Positions 42,333 through 51,957 of a stretch of DNA of 64,000 bases are shown piece after piece. Made by a program: the position numbers and the translations under genes. The DNA is from Candidatus Formimonas warabiya (GTDB taxonomy: Bacteria; Bacillota; Dehalobacteriia; Dehalobacteriales; Dehalobacteriaceae). The stretch spans positions 3,050,903 through 3,114,902 of the forward strand of contig NZ_CP017634.1 of the NCBI RefSeq assembly GCF_002777255.1, in the 5' to 3' direction. Under the pieces are notes generated by a model that was given only the letters and a program-made list of their open reading frames with translations, was not told where the DNA came from and ran no database searches. Each line of letters opens with the position of its first letter. Within the stretch, counting starts at the first letter, position 1.

Positions 42333-44050
42333 GCCACTACCTCCGTGTAAAACTGAGATTGGATAATTTCCTGATACACAGGATTGGATGCGCTTAATTG
42401 TTCATGGGTGCCCAGCCCTGCCAGCTTGCCCTTGTCCAGGACGGCAATCAAATCGGCGTCCATAATCGTGCTGACCCTTTGGGCAACAATGACGGTAATC
42501 GCGTTCCTCAGTTTTTCTTTCATTGCCGTGCGCACGGCAGCATCGGTTTTGAAATCAAGCGCCGAAAAAGCGTCGTCAAAGATATAGATGCGCGCGTCCT
42601 TCAAGAGCGCCCGGGCAATGCAAAGCCGTTGTTTTTGTCCGCCTGAGAAATTGCCGCCGCTTTTTTCCACCACACTGTCTAAGCCCTTAGGCAAGGTGCG
42701 CACAAATTCCGTAGCCTGAGCCATCTCCAGCGCCGCCCATATTTCATGATCCGTGGCATCGGGCTTACCCATCAGCATATTGGCGCGTATGGTTCCAAAA
42801 AATAAGGTAGATTTTTGCGGAGAGAAACTGACCAGTTGACGAAGGGTTTTTTGGTCCAGATCACGAATATCCGTATTGTTGATGCGAATATGGCCTGATT
42901 CCACATCGTATAGCCTTGCTATCAGATTGACCAGCGATGACTTGCCCCCGCCTGTGTTGCCAATAACAGCAAGGGTCTGTCCTTTTTGTACGGTTAAACT
43001 GATGCCTTCCAAGGTCTTTTTCCCGGCACCGGGATAACGAAAACCAACATTTTCCAAAGCAAGTCTTATTTTCTCGTGCCCCGCATGGATTGCCTGTTTA
43101 GGATCGTTAATGCTCGCAGGCATATCCAACACTTCCTGGATTCTGCCTGCGGAAATCTGCCCGCGGGGAACGGCGAGAATCACACTGGTAAGCATGCCGA
43201 ATCCCATCAGAATTTGCCCCGAATAACTGATCGCACCCATGATCGTGCCGATCTCCATGGTTCCCGCCGCCACGGCATTGCCGCCGATCCACACAATGAG
43301 CAGGGTCGAAAGACTGGTGATCATGGTGATCAGGGGGCTAAAGACGCTCATGATGGTAGCGGCCGTGATGGAGGTTTTGGTATATTCCTGATTGGCCCGC
43401 TTATATTTTTCATATTCGATCTTTTCCTTGTTGAAGGCGCGGATCACCTTTACCCCGCTCAGCCCTTCTCGGAAAAAGAGGTTGAGACTGTCCAGAAGCT
43501 TTTGCATCCTGGCGTAGAGGGGGCTGGCAAAACGGTAAATCACAAACGCCGCGACCGCCAAAAAGGGGACAGTGCCTAAAAAGATCAATGAGAGTTCCGG
43601 ACTGAGCAGGTAGGTCATCGCGATGCCGCCAAATAGCATGGCCGGTGAAAGGATCAGGAATTTCATGGCCATTTCCACTAAGTTCTGCACCTGGGCCACA
43701 TCATTGGTGTTGCGTGTCATCAAAGAGGACGCGCCGAATTTGTCAAATTCATGCTTGGAGAAGCGCATGGCCTTCCGGTAAAGGTCGGCCCGGAGCTCGC
43801 CGCCCAGCTGATAGGATAGTTTGGAAAAGAGAAAGGTGTTGAGCAGCGCGCCCACCAAACCGGCCACAGATAAGACAATCATCAGAAAACCCTTGGACCA
43901 GATATAGGAAATATTGCCTGTCATCAGGCCTTTGTTGACAATATCCGCTGTGACATAGGGCAGATATAACAGACAAACTACCTGCACCAGCAAAAAAACG
44001 ATTGCCGCAAACACCGCGGCAGGAGAAAGTCGTTTCACCATTTTAAACAT
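42329..44050 (-). CDS. ABC exporter half-transporter A (permease-ATPase)
   Basis: A 573-residue half-transporter with six membrane helices and an ATPase: Walker A GNTGGGKSS, signature NFSGGQKQRLCIARAL, then IYIFDDAFSALD, where the catalytic glutamate after Walker B is replaced by aspartate (DD). This is the usual degenerate site in heterodimeric exporters, the other half keeping the catalytic glutamate. The start ATG at 44050 lies seven bases after GGAGGG; in-frame ATG codons at 44056 and 44065 are too close to it. It is the first gene of the exporter pair, 270 bp after the histidine kinase gene. Confidence 0.92.
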   Translation of the reverse strand: MFKMVKRLSPAAVFAAIVFLLVQVVCLLYLPYVTADIVNKGLMTGNISYIWSKGFLMIVLSVAGLVGALLNTFLFSKLSYQLGGELRADLYRKAMRFSKHEFDKFGASSLMTRNTNDVAQVQNLVEMAMKFLILSPAMLFGGIAMTYLLSPELSLIFLGTVPFLAVAAFVIYRFASPLYARMQKLLDSLNLFFREGLSGVKVIRAFNKEKIEYEKYKRANQEYTKTSITAATIMSVFSPLITMITSLSTLLIVWIGGNAVAAGTMEIGTIMGAISYSGQILMGFGMLTSVILAVPRGQISAGRIQEVLDMPASINDPKQAIHAGHEKIRLALENVGFRYPGAGKKTLEGISLTVQKGQTLAVIGNTGGGKSSLVNLIARLYDVESGHIRINNTDIRDLDQKTLRQLVSFSPQKSTLFFGTIRANMLMGKPDATDHEIWAALEMAQATEFVRTLPKGLDSVVEKSGGNFSGGQKQRLCIARALLKDARIYIFDDAFSALDFKTDAAVRTAMKEKLRNAITVIVAQRVSTIMDADLIAVLDKGKLAGLGTHEQLSASNPVYQEIIQSQFYTEVVA

Positions 44051-44242
44051 CAGCATTCCCTCCATTTTGCCTATCCGTAAATAATTCTTTCCTTATTTCA
44101 GTCTTTTCTCAATTTGTTTTTTGGCAGCTTCAAACTCGGCTTCCTGAATTTTATTTTCACGTCTCAAATTTTGTTGTCTGGAGTATCATAGAATTGCTCT
44201 TTAAACGGAACTTAAATTGAGTTTAAACGCAATGTAAACAGA

Positions 44243-44283
44243 TAAAAAAAGAAAACACCGCAGATGTTTTCCATCCAAGGTGT
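44243..44283 (-). terminator. Terminator after the histidine kinase gene
   Basis: On the minus strand ACACC / GGTGT with an inner GATG / CATC helix, followed by TTTCTTTTTTT. It separates the two-component genes from the exporter genes. Confidence 0.8.
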
Positions 44284-44317
44284 CTCGATCTCATTTTTTT
44301 CATTTCACTTTATGTTC

Positions 44318-45394
44318 TCAACGTGGCAGCGTAATAGCAAACTCCGTCCCTTTACCGACCGCACTTATCATGCTGATCTGTCCATGATGTATATCCACAA
44401 TCTTTTTCACCAGGGATAACCCCAGCCCATTGCCGCCGAAGGAACGGTCACGGGATTTGTCAACTTTATAGAAGCGCTCAAAAATGTGGATTTGATCTTC
44501 TTCCGGGATGCCGATGCCGTTATCGGAGATGGTACAGCATACGGCATTTTCATTCTCTGTTAGGGCAATGCCGATGCATCCGTCTGCCGGGGTAAACTTA
44601 ACGGCATTGTGCAGCAGATTTACCCATACCTGGGTGAGCAATTCTTCATCACCCAAGAAAATGACCTTTGCCAGCGCAAGGTCAAGCCTGATGTTTTTTT
44701 CTCGCCATTGTGGCTCCAGCATCAATACGCAGCTCTCTATCTGTTTGTCCAGCCTGAACTCATGGGGCGTAAAGGATGTCTGATCTGCTTCCAAGGCCGA
44801 CAGTTTCAGAAGATTATCGCTCAGTTTGGATAATCTCTTGCTTTCTGTTTCGATAATATCTAAGTAGTGGCTTCTTTGCTCCGGGCTAAGGGCTTCGTTT
44901 TTCAGCAGTGCGGCAAACCCGCTGATCGAGGTTAGCGGCGATTGGATCTCGTGGGATACATTGGATATAAAGTCCTGCCTCAGCTTTTCCATTGAGCTGA
45001 GTTCTTTAGCCATCTTATTGACACTTTCGGCGATCTCGTTAAAGTAGACGTTTCCTCGCCTGTCTGAATCTGCGCTTGGAATGAAGACATCAAAATTACC
45101 CTGGGCGATTTTCTTTAGGGCGCCCGTCACATGATGATAAAAATCCATCCGCTGATCGCCGTGCCTTCGATTGAATACCTTATGGATGACGACAAATATC
45201 AGATTGACGGTTCCGGCAAAAACCAGCAAGCCGAATATCCCCGAGACAATATAAGCCCAGAATGGGGCCGGCCGGCCCGTAACGGAAAAAAGCAGTTCAG
45301 CGCATCCATAGCCGGCAGCTAAAAAACATAAGCTAATTATGCCTGTAACAAGTGCGCGTACGGCAGTGGCGATTATCTTCCCCAGGCCTTTCAT
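44318..45394 (-). CDS. Sensor histidine kinase
   Basis: A 358-residue membrane kinase. Two membrane helices (about 12-35 and 45-72) enclose a very short outer loop, followed by a HAMP-like region, the dimerisation helix with H148 in NVSHEIQSPLTS, and an HATPase domain with NLLHNAVKFTP, DNGIGIPEED and GGNGLGLSLVKK. The tiny sensor loop indicates intramembrane sensing, common for kinases guarding drug exporters. It overlaps the response regulator gene by four bases and lies upstream of the ABC exporter pair. Confidence 0.93.
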   Translation of the reverse strand: MKGLGKIIATAVRALVTGIISLCFLAAGYGCAELLFSVTGRPAPFWAYIVSGIFGLLVFAGTVNLIFVVIHKVFNRRHGDQRMDFYHHVTGALKKIAQGNFDVFIPSADSDRRGNVYFNEIAESVNKMAKELSSMEKLRQDFISNVSHEIQSPLTSISGFAALLKNEALSPEQRSHYLDIIETESKRLSKLSDNLLKLSALEADQTSFTPHEFRLDKQIESCVLMLEPQWREKNIRLDLALAKVIFLGDEELLTQVWVNLLHNAVKFTPADGCIGIALTENENAVCCTISDNGIGIPEEDQIHIFERFYKVDKSRDRSFGGNGLGLSLVKKIVDIHHGQISMISAVGKGTEFAITLPR

Positions 45395-46086
45395 GTTAAC
45401 TCCTCCAAACGATAACCCAGCCCTCGCACCGTTGTGATTTTAAACCGGTATTGTTCCGCTGGGAAGCGTTCGCGTAACCGGTTCACATGGACATCCAGCG
45501 TCCGTTCGTTCCCCTCGAAGTCATAACCCCAGACATCTTCGATCAATTGATCGCGGGTGAACGTCTTATTCGGAGTGCCGGCCAGCTTAAACAAGAGTTC
45601 AAATTCTTTCATGGGGATGTCCAGCTTCTCCGGCTTCTCTCCGTCCGTAAAGATGGTATAGCTGTTTTTATCAATGGTTAAGGTGCCGATTTGCACACGT
45701 TGTGATGAAATAACTTTATAGCGCCGGAGCAGGGCCTTCACTCTCAGGATCAGTTCAGGAGCTTCAAAGGGCTTCGTCAGATAATCGTCAGTCCCTTGTT
45801 CAAAACCTTTGACCTTCTGGCTGATTTCCCCCTTGGCGGTCAGCATCAGAACCGGCATATCCTCATAATAGCGGCGAATATTGCGGCACAGCTCAAAACC
45901 GTCCATATTGGGCATCATAATATCAATAATGCATAAATCGGGAATGGTCTTGCTGAATTTTTGCAGCGCATCACGGCCATCTGTGGCCTCATCGGTACGA
46001 AAGCCTTCATTTTTTAATAAGGTGCTTACAAGTTCCCGAATGTAATTATCGTCATCCACAATCATGATCCTGCTCATGGGAAACAT
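45391..46086 (-). CDS. OmpR-family response regulator
   Basis: A 231-residue regulator (228 if it starts at the fourth codon, MSRIMIVDDD, which is better spaced from AGGAGG). The receiver domain has the acidic pair DD near 11-12, phospho-acceptor D55 in IIDIMMPNMDG and the lysine in LTKPFE; the C-terminal winged helix ends TTVRGLGYRLEE. It pairs with the overlapping kinase and probably controls the ABC exporter genes downstream. Confidence 0.94.
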   Translation of the reverse strand: MFPMSRIMIVDDDNYIRELVSTLLKNEGFRTDEATDGRDALQKFSKTIPDLCIIDIMMPNMDGFELCRNIRRYYEDMPVLMLTAKGEISQKVKGFEQGTDDYLTKPFEAPELILRVKALLRRYKVISSQRVQIGTLTIDKNSYTIFTDGEKPEKLDIPMKEFELLFKLAGTPNKTFTRDQLIEDVWGYDFEGNERTLDVHVNRLRERFPAEQYRFKITTVRGLGYRLEELT

Positions 46087-46165
46087 TACCTCCTGCCTCT
46101 ATCTTTAGCTTATACCGGAAATGTAAACGGAGTATAAATGAAATCGACATCGGTTTTATCCCTCT

Positions 46166-47716
46166 CTATTGTGCCTTCAATGTATTCAATTTATCTTTCG
46201 GCTGCTTACGCTCCTTAAGTAAAAATGTGGGAAGAATAATCATGCCCGCGATAATTGAAATCACCAGCATGGTATCGTTCAAGGCTTGAAGCTGCGCCTG
46301 CCTGGCAATCATTCCATAGATTGTGCTTAATGCTCCGGCCTGAGCATCTGTCTGGGTCATTCCGCCCTGGGCCAGTAATCCTTGCAGCATTTTGAACAGA
46401 TTCATACTATTGGGATTAAAATAATTCACCTGCCCGGCCAAATCTGCATAGTTGATGGTATTCTGGTGCTGCATAATACTTGTAATAACTGTAATGCCCA
46501 CAGACGTTCCTACCTGTTTTACCGTATTGAGCAGTGCCGAAGCATTAGACATGGCCGCCTTTGATATTCCACTTAATCCTATCGTCTGGACCGGCGCGAT
46601 CAGGAAACCTACGCCAAGGCCTCTGATCATTAACAGCAGCGTAATCATCGTGTTAGGAGTTCCTAAGGTGATATGGGACATACTATAACTGTTAAATACA
46701 ATCAAGATCAAGGCGGATATGGCAAATATTCTTGTATCCAGCTTACTTCCCAATCTCCCGTAGAGCATCATGGCAACTGCGGTTGCTATGGCTTCGGGGA
46801 AAAGGATCAACCCCGCCTGCATTGGACTCAATCCTTTAATCTGCTGTAAAAAAACAGGTATCAGGAACACACCGCCGTAGAGGGCCAATAGAGCAACGTT
46901 GATGATAATATTGCTCATGCAAAAAGTGTAATTCTTTAAAAGCCTTAGATTGAGCATCGGCTCCGGGATCAACAGTTCATTGACAATAAACATCAGCAGG
47001 CTGTAACATCCCATGATCATGATCAGGATATTCTTTATATCGTGCCAATCGACATCACTTTTACCAAGCACATAAAGGAGGCATACCATTCCAGCCGCCG
47101 ACGTCAGGAACCCGATCAGGTCAAATTGCTTTGACGGCTTATGCTCCGATTCCCGGAGTATTACCATCGCCATGATTGTACTCACTACGCCAATCGGAAT
47201 ATTCATGAAGAAAACAAACCGCCAACTAAGATTCTCAATAATATACCCGCCCAGCGTTGGTCCCAGAGCAGGTGCTGCCATGCCACAAACCCCTACGATA
47301 CTTATGACCATGCCAATTTCACTTTTTTCAAAAGTAGTCATGAGGATGGTTAGGCCCAGCGATATAATAAAAGCTCCCCCCACTCCCTGGATCACCCTGG
47401 ATGCGATCATCGACATGACATTCCAGGAAATTCCGCACAGGAGCGACCCCGCGGTAAATAGCATTACGGCAAGAATAAATACTCTTTTAAAGCCACAGCG
47501 GTCACTTAAATATCCGGTTGACGGTATGGTAACGCCCAGCGTTAAGGTGTAGGCACTGATCACCCATTGTATTTGGCCCAGAGATGCCCCAAAGGTTTTC
47601 ATCATTGCCGAAGTGGCAAGGTTGACCACACTGGTATTCAGATTTGCCATAAAAATTACGAGGGTAACGACACCCATTGTCAGCCATTTATATGAAGCTT
47701 CTTTTTTGTTGTCCAT
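46166..47716 (-). CDS. DHA2-family MFS drug exporter (EmrB/QacA type)
   Basis: A 516-residue protein with fourteen membrane helices. Motif A is GYLSDRCGFKRVF and motif C is GVCGMAAPALGPTLGG, both marks of drug:H+ antiporters of the DHA2 (14-helix) group. It follows two HlyD-type adaptors in one operon, an EmrAB-like layout; in single-membrane bacteria such adaptors may reach across the cell wall. The operon is divergent from a TetR regulator that probably represses it. Confidence 0.93.
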   Translation of the reverse strand: MDNKKEASYKWLTMGVVTLVIFMANLNTSVVNLATSAMMKTFGASLGQIQWVISAYTLTLGVTIPSTGYLSDRCGFKRVFILAVMLFTAGSLLCGISWNVMSMIASRVIQGVGGAFIISLGLTILMTTFEKSEIGMVISIVGVCGMAAPALGPTLGGYIIENLSWRFVFFMNIPIGVVSTIMAMVILRESEHKPSKQFDLIGFLTSAAGMVCLLYVLGKSDVDWHDIKNILIMIMGCYSLLMFIVNELLIPEPMLNLRLLKNYTFCMSNIIINVALLALYGGVFLIPVFLQQIKGLSPMQAGLILFPEAIATAVAMMLYGRLGSKLDTRIFAISALILIVFNSYSMSHITLGTPNTMITLLLMIRGLGVGFLIAPVQTIGLSGISKAAMSNASALLNTVKQVGTSVGITVITSIMQHQNTINYADLAGQVNYFNPNSMNLFKMLQGLLAQGGMTQTDAQAGALSTIYGMIARQAQLQALNDTMLVISIIAGMIILPTFLLKERKQPKDKLNTLKAQ

Positions 47717-47724
47717 GATGCCCC

Positions 47725-48378
47725 CTACTTGATATGAACTTTTACAATTGCACTGGTACCCGGCAGCAGCTTAACATTTGTTTTCTCCAGGGCGATTTTT
47801 ACCGGCACGTTCTGGACAACTTTTGTAAATGTACCGCCTGAGGAAGAAGGAAGAAGAGAAAAAGCGGAAGCCGCCGCTTCACCGATGGATGCCACCTTAC
47901 CCTGAAATACTTGCCCCTTAAATTGATCTATTTTTACATCTGCCTTCTGTCCAACCTTTATTTTTTGAAGTTCGGTTTCTTTCATATTGGCACTGATATA
48001 AAGCTGATTCGGATCAACCATCACGGCAAGCGCAGTTCCGGCAGAAACAAATCCACCTGCCGCAGCTTGTTTTTTAATCATCAACCCACTGATCGGCGCT
48101 CTAAGCAAAGACATATCAACCCTTAAATCAGCCAGACCCTCTGCGTCAATGCGGCCTATGATCTGGTCCTTGATAAGGGAGTCACCTTCCTTCACATCAA
48201 ATTCAAGCAATTTTCCGGATATCTCAGGTGTGATCGGAAAGAAATCACCCGCTACTCTTGCGTCCTCGGTGGATACAAAATAGGCATTATGATACCAGTA
48301 ATAAGCGCCTACTCCTCCAAGCGTGATGATCATTGCTGCCGCAATACACAAAAGAATCAATTTACGTTTTCCCGTCAT
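47725..48378 (-). CDS. HlyD-family efflux adaptor (EmrA-like)
   Basis: A 217-residue adaptor with an N-terminal membrane helix (about 5-27), a biotinyl-lipoyl-like region (ISGKLLEFDVKEGDSLIKDQ and LLRAPISGLMIKKQAAAGG) and a beta-barrel ending in LLPGTSAIVKVHIK. The coiled-coil hairpin between the lipoyl halves is nearly absent, making it a short adaptor. It lies nine bases before the MFS exporter gene and works with it. Confidence 0.9.
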   Translation of the reverse strand: MTGKRKLILLCIAAAMIITLGGVGAYYWYHNAYFVSTEDARVAGDFFPITPEISGKLLEFDVKEGDSLIKDQIIGRIDAEGLADLRVDMSLLRAPISGLMIKKQAAAGGFVSAGTALAVMVDPNQLYISANMKETELQKIKVGQKADVKIDQFKGQVFQGKVASIGEAAASAFSLLPSSSGGTFTKVVQNVPVKIALEKTNVKLLPGTSAIVKVHIK

Positions 48379-48394
48379 TTTTTTGTCCTCTCCC

Positions 48395-49270
48395 TTAATT
48401 TCTTACACCGACTTCGGCAAACATCCCTGGTTTTAATTGGGTATCTTGATTTTTGAAACTGACTTTGACCAGAACGGTTTTGCTGCTCGCATCAACGACG
48501 GAATCAATGGCCGATATTTCTCCGGCATATTCTTTTTCCGATATCTCTGGGATTTTTATGACCACCTGCTGTCCGGTCTTTACCTTGTGAAGAATCCTTT
48601 CCGGCAGATACGCATGGATCAATAAAGCCTCCGGGTTGACAACAGTTAGCAGGGAGGCCCCGGCAGTAGCCAATTCACCGCTATTTACATTTTTTGCGCT
48701 AATGATGCCGGATATGGGCGAAAATATGGTACCGTTGTCAAGCTGTATGTTCGCCGCATCTAAAGCGGTCTGGGCCTGTTCCAGCTGAGCTTGGCAGACG
48801 TTTTGCGTTGTCTCGGCCACATCCAGGGTATTTTGGAATTTTTCCCATTCTGATTGGGTGATTGCGCCTGCTTGGAAAAGCTGGTTGTTTCTGTTATAAT
48901 TGACCTGGGCATTTTCGTGATTAACCTTAGCTCCCGTGAGTGAGGCCTGAACCTGCGTCAATGCAGCCCGGGCTTGGGCAACCTGGACCTGGAGATCTTT
49001 GGAATCTAGCTGAATGACCGGATCCCCTTTTTGCACCGTTGAACCAATATCCCCATTCATTTTAACTACTTTCGCCGTAATCTTTGACTTTAGGTCCACT
49101 TTTTCCCCGACTTCTATTTTACCTGCCATAAGATATACCACATCTTGCTTCTTGATACCGACCTCCGGGAAAACAGTACTTTCAGCCTTGCTGTTATCTG
49201 CGCTGCATCCAGTTAGGCCGGCAGTTCCTAAAAGTGTTAGTAATACGAACAGCAAGCTATATTTTTTCAT
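48395..49270 (-). CDS. HlyD-family adaptor lipoprotein
   Basis: A 291-residue lipoprotein adaptor: the signal peptide ends with the lipobox LTGC (Cys22). The lipoyl halves are VVKMNGDIGSTVQKGDPV and IFSPISGIISAKNVNSGE, separated by a coiled-coil hairpin of about 85 residues with repeated QAQAxLxxA patterns. It is the first gene of the efflux operon, 16 bases before the second adaptor gene. Two different adaptors for one MFS pump is unusual and suggests either a stacked assembly or recruitment of an RND-type adaptor. Confidence 0.9.
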   Translation of the reverse strand: MKKYSLLFVLLTLLGTAGLTGCSADNSKAESTVFPEVGIKKQDVVYLMAGKIEVGEKVDLKSKITAKVVKMNGDIGSTVQKGDPVIQLDSKDLQVQVAQARAALTQVQASLTGAKVNHENAQVNYNRNNQLFQAGAITQSEWEKFQNTLDVAETTQNVCQAQLEQAQTALDAANIQLDNGTIFSPISGIISAKNVNSGELATAGASLLTVVNPEALLIHAYLPERILHKVKTGQQVVIKIPEISEKEYAGEISAIDSVVDASSKTVLVKVSFKNQDTQLKPGMFAEVGVRN

Positions 49271-49390
49271 GATTTATTACCCCTTTCCATGCGTTAAGCC
49301 TTTTTCCGTGATGATGGCCATCTTAAGTATCAACCGGTCAAGTTTTTCTTTCCGAGTTTTTCCAACAATTGTTTATTTCTTTATGATAAT

Positions 49391-49414
49391 AAGGTACGGT
49401 ACGTATAGTACCTT
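49391..49414. promoter_or_regulatory. Operator between the efflux operon and tetR
   Basis: Inverted repeat AAGGTAC-(10 bases)-GTACCTT in the divergent promoter region. A TATAAT box for the regulator gene lies just to its right (49427-49432). Likely binding site of the adjacent TetR protein. Confidence 0.7.
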
Positions 49415-49490
49415 ATGTCCATATGGTATAATATATGCACACAAAGTGCAAGAACAAAATGAAAAAACTTTGAAAGAAGGAACTCTATAT

Positions 49491-50108
49491 ATGACTAAGA
49501 AAAAGAAGGATGATGCAGATCATCTCCCAGGCGCGCGCCGTCGCGGCAAAATCCTTGAGAATGCTATTCTTCAGGCTGCCTTGGATGAACTTAATGAGGT
49601 CGGCTATGCCCATCTGACAATGGAGGGAGTCGCCGCCCGGGCAAAGACAAATAAAACGGCTGTTTATCGTCGCTGGCCCCAAAAGTCCGAACTTGTCGTT
49701 GCCGCATTACACAAATATACGCCAAAAATTACCGATGATGCTCCGGATACAGGCGATCTGCGCAACGATATACTGATTCTGCTGCGCAGGATTACAGTGC
49801 CCCTGCAAACGATCGGTGCTGAAACCATACATGGCCTTATGCTCGAGCATCTAGGGAAAGTATCTATTTCTGCTTTTACGCAGATCAGGCGCTCAGAGGG
49901 AGAAGAAAAGTGGCACACTATCATGATGACGATCCTGAAAAACGCGGAGATGCGGGGAGAAGTCAGCTTAAAAAAAATCAGCCCCCGGATCATTTCGTTA
50001 CCCATTGATTTACTGCGGTTTGAATTTCTTGCAACTTTTGAGCCGGTATCTGATGAAACACTGACAGAGATTATTGACGACATTTTTTTGCCGCTTGTGC
50101 ATCTTTAA
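49491..50108 (+). CDS. TetR/AcrR family regulator
   Basis: A 205-residue repressor-type protein. The N-terminal HTH reads LTMEGVAARAKTNKTAVYRRWPQKSEL (split over about residues 37-65); the rest is a ligand-binding, dimerising helical domain. The ATG at 49491 follows GAAGGA; the longer open frame to 49014 lies over the divergent operon and has no fit. It is divergent from the MFS efflux operon with an inverted repeat between them, so it probably represses the pump and is released by a drug-like ligand. Confidence 0.92.
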   Translation: MTKKKKDDADHLPGARRRGKILENAILQAALDELNEVGYAHLTMEGVAARAKTNKTAVYRRWPQKSELVVAALHKYTPKITDDAPDTGDLRNDILILLRRITVPLQTIGAETIHGLMLEHLGKVSISAFTQIRRSEGEEKWHTIMMTILKNAEMRGEVSLKKISPRIISLPIDLLRFEFLATFEPVSDETLTEIIDDIFLPLVHL

Positions 50109-50262
50109 GCAAGGAATCTGTCTGGCTGATGCTGGATGCCCAAGATTTCCCAGTCGATACTTACACAAAGATAGTCGGACCTCCCTCCTTTCATGTTATA
50201 CTTTAAAAGAAACTGCATATGCGCCGAACCATGTAATCATTCATACGCGGGAGGTATGCGAT

Positions 50263-50940
50263 ATAAAAAAGATATTGATTATTGAAGATGATATGTCCTT
50301 AAGTAACGGCATATCTCTTGCACTGAAGGACAGCGAATTTTCCTTTGTTCAGGTACAGGACCTGCGCCTAGCCAGACAGAACATGGAGACTGCCCATTTT
50401 GATTTGGTCATTCTGGATCTTAATCTGCCCGATGGAAGCGGGCTCGATTTTCTTAGAGAACTGCGCAGATCATCCCCTGTTCCTGTGATCATTCTCACCG
50501 CCAATGACCTGGAAACGGACGTGGTGACGGGCCTGGAACTGGGGGCAGACGATTATATCACCAAGCCGTTCAGCTTAATGATTTTACGGGCAAGAGTAAA
50601 TGCCCGGCTGAGAAAGGGAAATTCCCCTTCTGCCGATCCGGTGGAAATAGACAGCTTTTTATTTTCCTTCGGCAAAATGGAATTTTTGAAAAACGGCGCT
50701 CTCATTGAGCTGAGCAAAACCGAACAGAAGCTGCTGCGGATTTTGATGGAAAACAAAGGGAATACCCTTACAAGGGCTCAGCTGGTGGATGCTGTTTGGA
50801 CGGACGGCGCCGAATATGTTGATGAAAACGCCCTTTCGGTAGCCATCAAACGACTCAGGGACAAGCTGGAGGACTTTCCGTCCCAGCCCAAATACATCAA
50901 AACGGTATACGGCATCGGCTACACATGGGCGGTGAAGTGA
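50263..50940 (+). CDS. OmpR-family response regulator with apparent ATA start
   Basis: A 225-residue regulator if counted from ATA at 50263: receiver domain with the acidic pair at 9-10 (IIEDD), phospho-acceptor D52 in ILDLNLPDG, the ITKPFS lysine, and a winged helix ending TVYGIGYTWAVK. The codons ATA AAA AAG ATA TTG align exactly with the usual MKKIL start, and GGGAGG lies eight bases upstream, yet the start codon is ATA. The only ATG nearby (50256) is out of frame and opens a nine-codon peptide. It couples to the kinase gene (TGATG) and belongs to the four-gene ABC/two-component module. Confidence 0.88.
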   Translation: MKKILIIEDDMSLSNGISLALKDSEFSFVQVQDLRLARQNMETAHFDLVILDLNLPDGSGLDFLRELRRSSPVPVIILTANDLETDVVTGLELGADDYITKPFSLMILRARVNARLRKGNSPSADPVEIDSFLFSFGKMEFLKNGALIELSKTEQKLLRILMENKGNTLTRAQLVDAVWTDGAEYVDENALSVAIKRLRDKLEDFPSQPKYIKTVYGIGYTWAVK

Positions 50941-51854
50941 TGGACAAGCCGGTTCTGATTGGCCTTATCGTTGCCGTGGCGGCAGTGACTGCTGCACTGA
51001 CGACCATTCTCATCTATAGAAAAAAAATGCGGCGTATCATGGATAGGCTGAATACCATGCTGGACAGCGCCACAAACGGGGATTTCTCCGAAAGTGTTTT
51101 TGATGAATCCGCCTTGTCTGCGCTGGAAGCAAAAATGGCGCGCTTCCTGTCCGCATGCTCCGCTTCCTCGAAAAACTTAAATGAAGAAAAGAATAAAATA
51201 AAAGGCCTCATTTCCGACATATCACACCAGACCAAAACGCCCATTGCCAATATCCTGCTCTACTCTCAGTTGCTGAGCGAACACCCGTTACCGGAGGACT
51301 GTGCCGTCTGCGTCAAGGCCTTATCCGCTCAGGCCGAAAAACTGAACTTCCTGATAAGCTCCCTGGTCAAGACCTCGCGTCTCGAGACAGGCATTATCAC
51401 CGTGATGCCGAAACCGGACACCGTTCAGAACCTGATAATCCGGTCTGTTGAGCAGATTATGCCGAAAGCGGACGCAAAGAACATTTCCGTCTCTGCTGAA
51501 GGCACGGACATTCAGGCCTCTTTTGACCTGAAATGGACGACGGAAGCGGTATATAATATTTTGGACAACGCCGTGAAATACACCGGGAGCGGCGGCACCA
51601 TCACCATCAAAGCCATTGCCTATGAGCTCTTTTGCCGCATCGACATTACCGATAACGGCATCGGCATCGCGGGAGAAGAACACAGCAAAATATTCACCCG
51701 GTTCTACCGCTCGGCAGCCGTCCGTAATCAGGAGGGCGTCGGTATCGGACTGTATCTGGCAAGAGAAATCCTTTCTGCCCAGGGGGGATATATGAAGGTG
51801 TCGTCGCGGCCGGGCCGGGGCTCAACCTTCTCTGTTTTCCTGCCCATCTCTTAA
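50940..51854 (+). CDS. Sensor histidine kinase of the ABC module
   Basis: A 304-residue kinase with one N-terminal membrane helix (about 5-26) and essentially no outer domain. H96 lies in DISHQTKTPIANI; the ATPase domain has NILDNAVKYTG, DNGIGIAGEE and EGVGIGLYLARE. Kinases with no sensing domain usually read their signal from a partner membrane protein; here the FtsX-like permease encoded two genes downstream is the obvious candidate, as in Bce-type modules. The ATG at 50940 overlaps the regulator's stop (TGATG). Confidence 0.92.
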   Translation: MDKPVLIGLIVAVAAVTAALTTILIYRKKMRRIMDRLNTMLDSATNGDFSESVFDESALSALEAKMARFLSACSASSKNLNEEKNKIKGLISDISHQTKTPIANILLYSQLLSEHPLPEDCAVCVKALSAQAEKLNFLISSLVKTSRLETGIITVMPKPDTVQNLIIRSVEQIMPKADAKNISVSAEGTDIQASFDLKWTTEAVYNILDNAVKYTGSGGTITIKAIAYELFCRIDITDNGIGIAGEEHSKIFTRFYRSAAVRNQEGVGIGLYLAREILSAQGGYMKVSSRPGRGSTFSVFLPIS

Positions 51855-51957
51855 ATCTTTCAAAACTGTTAGATTTCAGAAAGAATGTGGAAAGATTGTC
51901 ATGCTATTGTCTGTATTGTAAAGACGCAGTACAGACTTTTTATTGGGAGGAATTCAC

